From Labilibaculum sp. (lineage in GTDB: Bacteria > Bacteroidota > Bacteroidia > Bacteroidales > Marinifilaceae): DNA of 10,709 bases. The notes beneath the pieces were generated by a model. The model was given only the letters and a program-made list of their open reading frames with translations, was not told the DNA's origin and made no database searches. Both the position numbers and the translations under genes were made by a program. Positions 8,490 to 10,709 of this stretch are shown in pieces. Where the stretch lies: assembly GCA_016743925.1 (NCBI GenBank), contig JADGFH010000140.1, positions 1 to 10,709 on the forward strand, read 5' to 3'. Within the stretch, counting starts at the first letter, position 1. Each line of letters begins with the position of its first letter.

Positions 8490-8574
8490 TCTTATTTATC
8501 CTTTATTATTAAATCTATCGTTCTCTCCGTTGGTATAGGTGTATACAATGAACACTTAGACATAGAGGTTTTGT

Positions 8575-8634
8575 GGCAATCTTAAACTACTGAAATTCGC
8601 GAATCGTGGATTGCTTCGTTCCTCGCAATGACGG
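8575..8634. repeat. Probable dispersed palindromic repeat in the GH127-GH127 spacer
   Basis: This part of the 162-bp spacer is visibly more GC-rich than the surrounding DNA and dense in short dyads: GCAATC (8576-8581) against GATTGC (8609-8614), a perfect palindrome ATTCGCGAAT (8595-8604), and ATTGC (8610-8614) against GCAAT (8625-8629). The minus-strand core TCATTGCGAGGAACGAAGCA (8613-8632) matches, from memory, a repeat scattered in non-coding DNA of many bacterial genomes. It is therefore probably a small non-autonomous or REP-like element inserted between the two paralogs. No terminal direct repeat is obvious, and the boundaries are approximate. Confidence 0.6.
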
Positions 8635-8651
8635 AAATAGAATAATCTTCT

Positions 8652-10709
8652 TTATTTCTTAACTATTGGAAAGGCACTTATTCTTAATCTAGCAGCGCCC
8701 ATAGGAATCAATTCAATATCTTCCTCTTGAGTTGAAACACTTACTGGACTCTGCATCAATTCTCCGCATAAACCATGTTCATCAATCTTCCAATCAGGAA
8801 TCTGCTTTCCTTTTGCTTTTATTGAGATAGGAACATCTTTTTGTGTGAATGGGAAATTATTAGCCGGCCACGCTTTTCTTTCGACTACAAACATTTCTTC
8901 TAATTTTTCCTTATCCAAGATTAAACCATAGTTCCATGGCGAATTGGCTTTGATTTCCCATGATGGCCATTTGTCTTTTTCTACTCCATCCTGCCATTTA
9001 GAATCGCCAATAGCCGTTTTATCGCTTTCTTTTCTAATATATTCTTCCTTAATTTTTAAAGAGAAAGTAAGAGGGCCATAATTTACACTCGCACTGTTTT
9101 TATTTTTCTCCCAATGCTTGATAGTAAGCTCCATTGGCAATTCTAATTCTACTTTATCATTATTCTGCCAGTTACGAGATATTCGTGCATATTTTCCAGC
9201 TTCTAATGCACAATCTACTTTTTTACCGTTAATTTTAATTGACGGAGTAGAACACCAAGCAGGAATACGTAGGTAAAGCGGAAAGTCAACACTCTTATCC
9301 GTTGTGATGGTAAATCTTAACTCCTCTTCAAATGGATAATTTGTGTCCTCAGTAATTTTAACTTCGGTACCATTACCTACTTTTACTTTAACCGTTGATG
9401 CACTATACATAGCGGCCACAACACCATTATCAGGACTTGCCATCCACAAATTTTCAACATAGTAAGGCCATCCTTGTGCATGGTTATGCTGACAACATCT
9501 TGAACTAAAAGGATTCATCATTAAAAATGGACCACTATTATCAATACCTGGATGATGATTTTCACCATCGCAAAGAACCATATTTGGAGAAGTAATATAA
9601 TGCAAAGACTTAAAATCGGGCATTAACGCAGCAGGATAAGTATTAAAAGCAACCTCCTCTGTATGGTCTGCCCAAAATGGATCACCTGTTATACGCAACA
9701 TTTGCTCATTTGAATTCATTTGCTCAACAATCCCGCATGTTTCAATTCCTTGACGTGGATCATCATATCCTGGACGACAGTTTTCATCAGATCCAAACAT
9801 ACCGCCGGGAACTTGACCAAAATGCTCACGCATAATATTGAAATTTTCGTAAGTAGCTTTTAAATCCTTCTCATCATGACTTAACAAGTAATATTGTGCT
9901 GGTTCTCTAAAACACTGCGCATGGTTTACATTATGCCAATCTATTTGATCACCATACCATTTTGGCCATTCCATCCCTTCACGAATTTCCTTTCTATTCT
10001 GAATCGCATCATGATTATGTCCTCGGCTAGTCCAAGGAGCCGTATTAGCATGAAGCTTTTTCATTAAATCCAAAAGAAATTCATCACCCGTACGATTGTA
10101 CAGCCACATGGCACTATAAAGATTATCACCACCGCGAATACGCTGCCAATAGGGAGTCAAGAATTTATCATCTGGAACCGTCATCTGAAATTTAAAATAT
10201 TTCGTCATCAAGTCAATAACCCTATCGTCATTTGTATACTCATAATACGATTGTAGGCAATAAAGCATAATCATGTTTCCCCAAAAATCTTGTCCTCCAC
10301 GGCTACCTCTTGAGGGTCCAAAATTACCATCTTCTCTTTGGCTATTGATTGCTGCATTAAGCCATATTTTCGCCTCCTGAATGATTTCTTCATCATCCAT
10401 TATATATCCTAAATTGGCATATCCTTTAAGCCAGTAAGGAACTTCTTCCCATCCCCAAGCTCCTTTTCCATCGTTCGCCAACCATGCATTATCTTTCTTT
10501 TGCAACCAAGCACTTATCTCACCTAATTGTCCTGATAGGCCATTTTTTTGTCTTATAATACATTCCTTCACCCAGCCTTCTGGTTTAACGGCACCTACAG
10601 GTAACTTAATAAAAGCACTTGGCTTTAATGGTGCGCGGTTACTTATATAATGCACATTTTTTTTGCTAAGATCGGGACCTTTAACTACAGACACCATAGA
10701 CATTGAATC
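8652..10709 (-). CDS. GH127-type (DUF1680) beta-L-arabinofuranosidase, partial at the 5' end
   Basis: The frame is open to the window edge: codons for Asp and Ser precede the first in-window Met (10701-10703), so that Met is unlikely to be the true start. The paralog at 6465-8489 has about 26 residues before the shared HYI(S/T)N(R/Q)(A/S)PL block and this one has only about 16 in view, so a signal peptide is probably cut off by roughly 10-20 residues. Counting from the in-window Met, the GH127 active-site set is complete: E307 in GSDEN (acid/base), E321 and C323 in GIETC (zinc ligands), and C403-C404 in SSRCCQHN (nucleophile plus zinc ligand). The barrel is followed by beta-sandwich domains beginning near 420 (NLWMASPDNGVV), as in the paralog. 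It carries a longer middle insert around 225-260 (rich in His, Trp and Asn) and around 370-397 (CDGENHHPGIDNSGP), which may reshape the active-site entrance. Predicted to release beta-L-arabinofuranose or a related sugar; first visible gene of the run. Confidence 0.88.
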   Translation of the reverse strand, partial: DSMSMVSVVKGPDLSKKNVHYISNRAPLKPSAFIKLPVGAVKPEGWVKECIIRQKNGLSGQLGEISAWLQKKDNAWLANDGKGAWGWEEVPYWLKGYANLGYIMDDEEIIQEAKIWLNAAINSQREDGNFGPSRGSRGGQDFWGNMIMLYCLQSYYEYTNDDRVIDLMTKYFKFQMTVPDDKFLTPYWQRIRGGDNLYSAMWLYNRTGDEFLLDLMKKLHANTAPWTSRGHNHDAIQNRKEIREGMEWPKWYGDQIDWHNVNHAQCFREPAQYYLLSHDEKDLKATYENFNIMREHFGQVPGGMFGSDENCRPGYDDPRQGIETCGIVEQMNSNEQMLRITGDPFWADHTEEVAFNTYPAALMPDFKSLHYITSPNMVLCDGENHHPGIDNSGPFLMMNPFSSRCCQHNHAQGWPYYVENLWMASPDNGVVAAMYSASTVKVKVGNGTEVKITEDTNYPFEEELRFTITTDKSVDFPLYLRIPAWCSTPSIKINGKKVDCALEAGKYARISRNWQNNDKVELELPMELTIKHWEKNKNSASVNYGPLTFSLKIKEEYIRKESDKTAIGDSKWQDGVEKDKWPSWEIKANSPWNYGLILDKEKLEEMFVVERKAWPANNFPFTQKDVPISIKAKGKQIPDWKIDEHGLCGELMQSPVSVSTQEEDIELIPMGAARLRISAFPIVKK

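Noticed and set aside
8490..8530. Bacteroidota-type promoter (TTTG / TAnnTTTG) for the second GH127 gene
   Set aside because: The minus strand has TAGATTTA near this position, one mismatch from the -7 consensus, but no TTTG at the expected spacing of about 19-21 bp upstream, so I do not call it.
10701..10703. In-window ATG as the true start of the upstream GH127 gene
   Set aside because: The frame stays open beyond it, no signal peptide follows it, and the paralog has extra N-terminal sequence, so the real start is probably outside the window.

Overview
The window looks like part of a carbohydrate-degradation gene cluster (a polysaccharide utilization locus fragment) from a low-GC member of the Bacteroidota. 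The DNA is AT-rich, and start codons follow A/T-rich leaders without clear Shine-Dalgarno sequences. The exported proteins are of types that are usually clustered in this phylum. Neither a SusC/SusD pair nor a regulator lies in the window, so the locus presumably continues past the right edge.

All six genes lie on the minus strand, so transcription runs from right to left. From the upstream end they are: a GH127-type (DUF1680) beta-L-arabinofuranosidase cut by the right edge (8652-10709); a 162-bp spacer holding what looks like a dispersed repeat; a second, complete GH127-type enzyme (6465-8489); a small secreted GH5-like TIM-barrel hydrolase (5354-6397); a lipoprotein aldose 1-epimerase (4167-5288); a lipoprotein of the MGH1-like/six-hairpin glycosidase type (2304-4145); and a secreted protein of unrecognised family with a probable beta-sandwich plus helical-barrel layout (202-2232). 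Twelve bases after the last stop codon there is a GC-rich perfect hairpin (171-190), which probably ends the operon. Positions 1-170 are AT-rich and I see no gene there.

Intergenic gaps after the first are 67, 65, 21 and 71 bp, consistent with one transcript. The 65-bp gap between the GH5-like gene and the epimerase holds a perfect 14-bp inverted repeat with a 5-nt loop.

Read together (inference), the proteins form a periplasmic or surface set that trims furanoside-rich glycans. The two GH127 paralogs remove terminal beta-L-arabinofuranose or a related sugar, the GH5-like enzyme cuts a beta-linkage, the two C-terminal-half proteins are candidate exo-acting glycosidases, and the epimerase equilibrates released sugar anomers before uptake. 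The best leads for something undescribed are the 202-2232 protein and the GH5-like protein. The two GH127-type enzymes keep all the catalytic cysteine and zinc residues but differ from each other around the active site.
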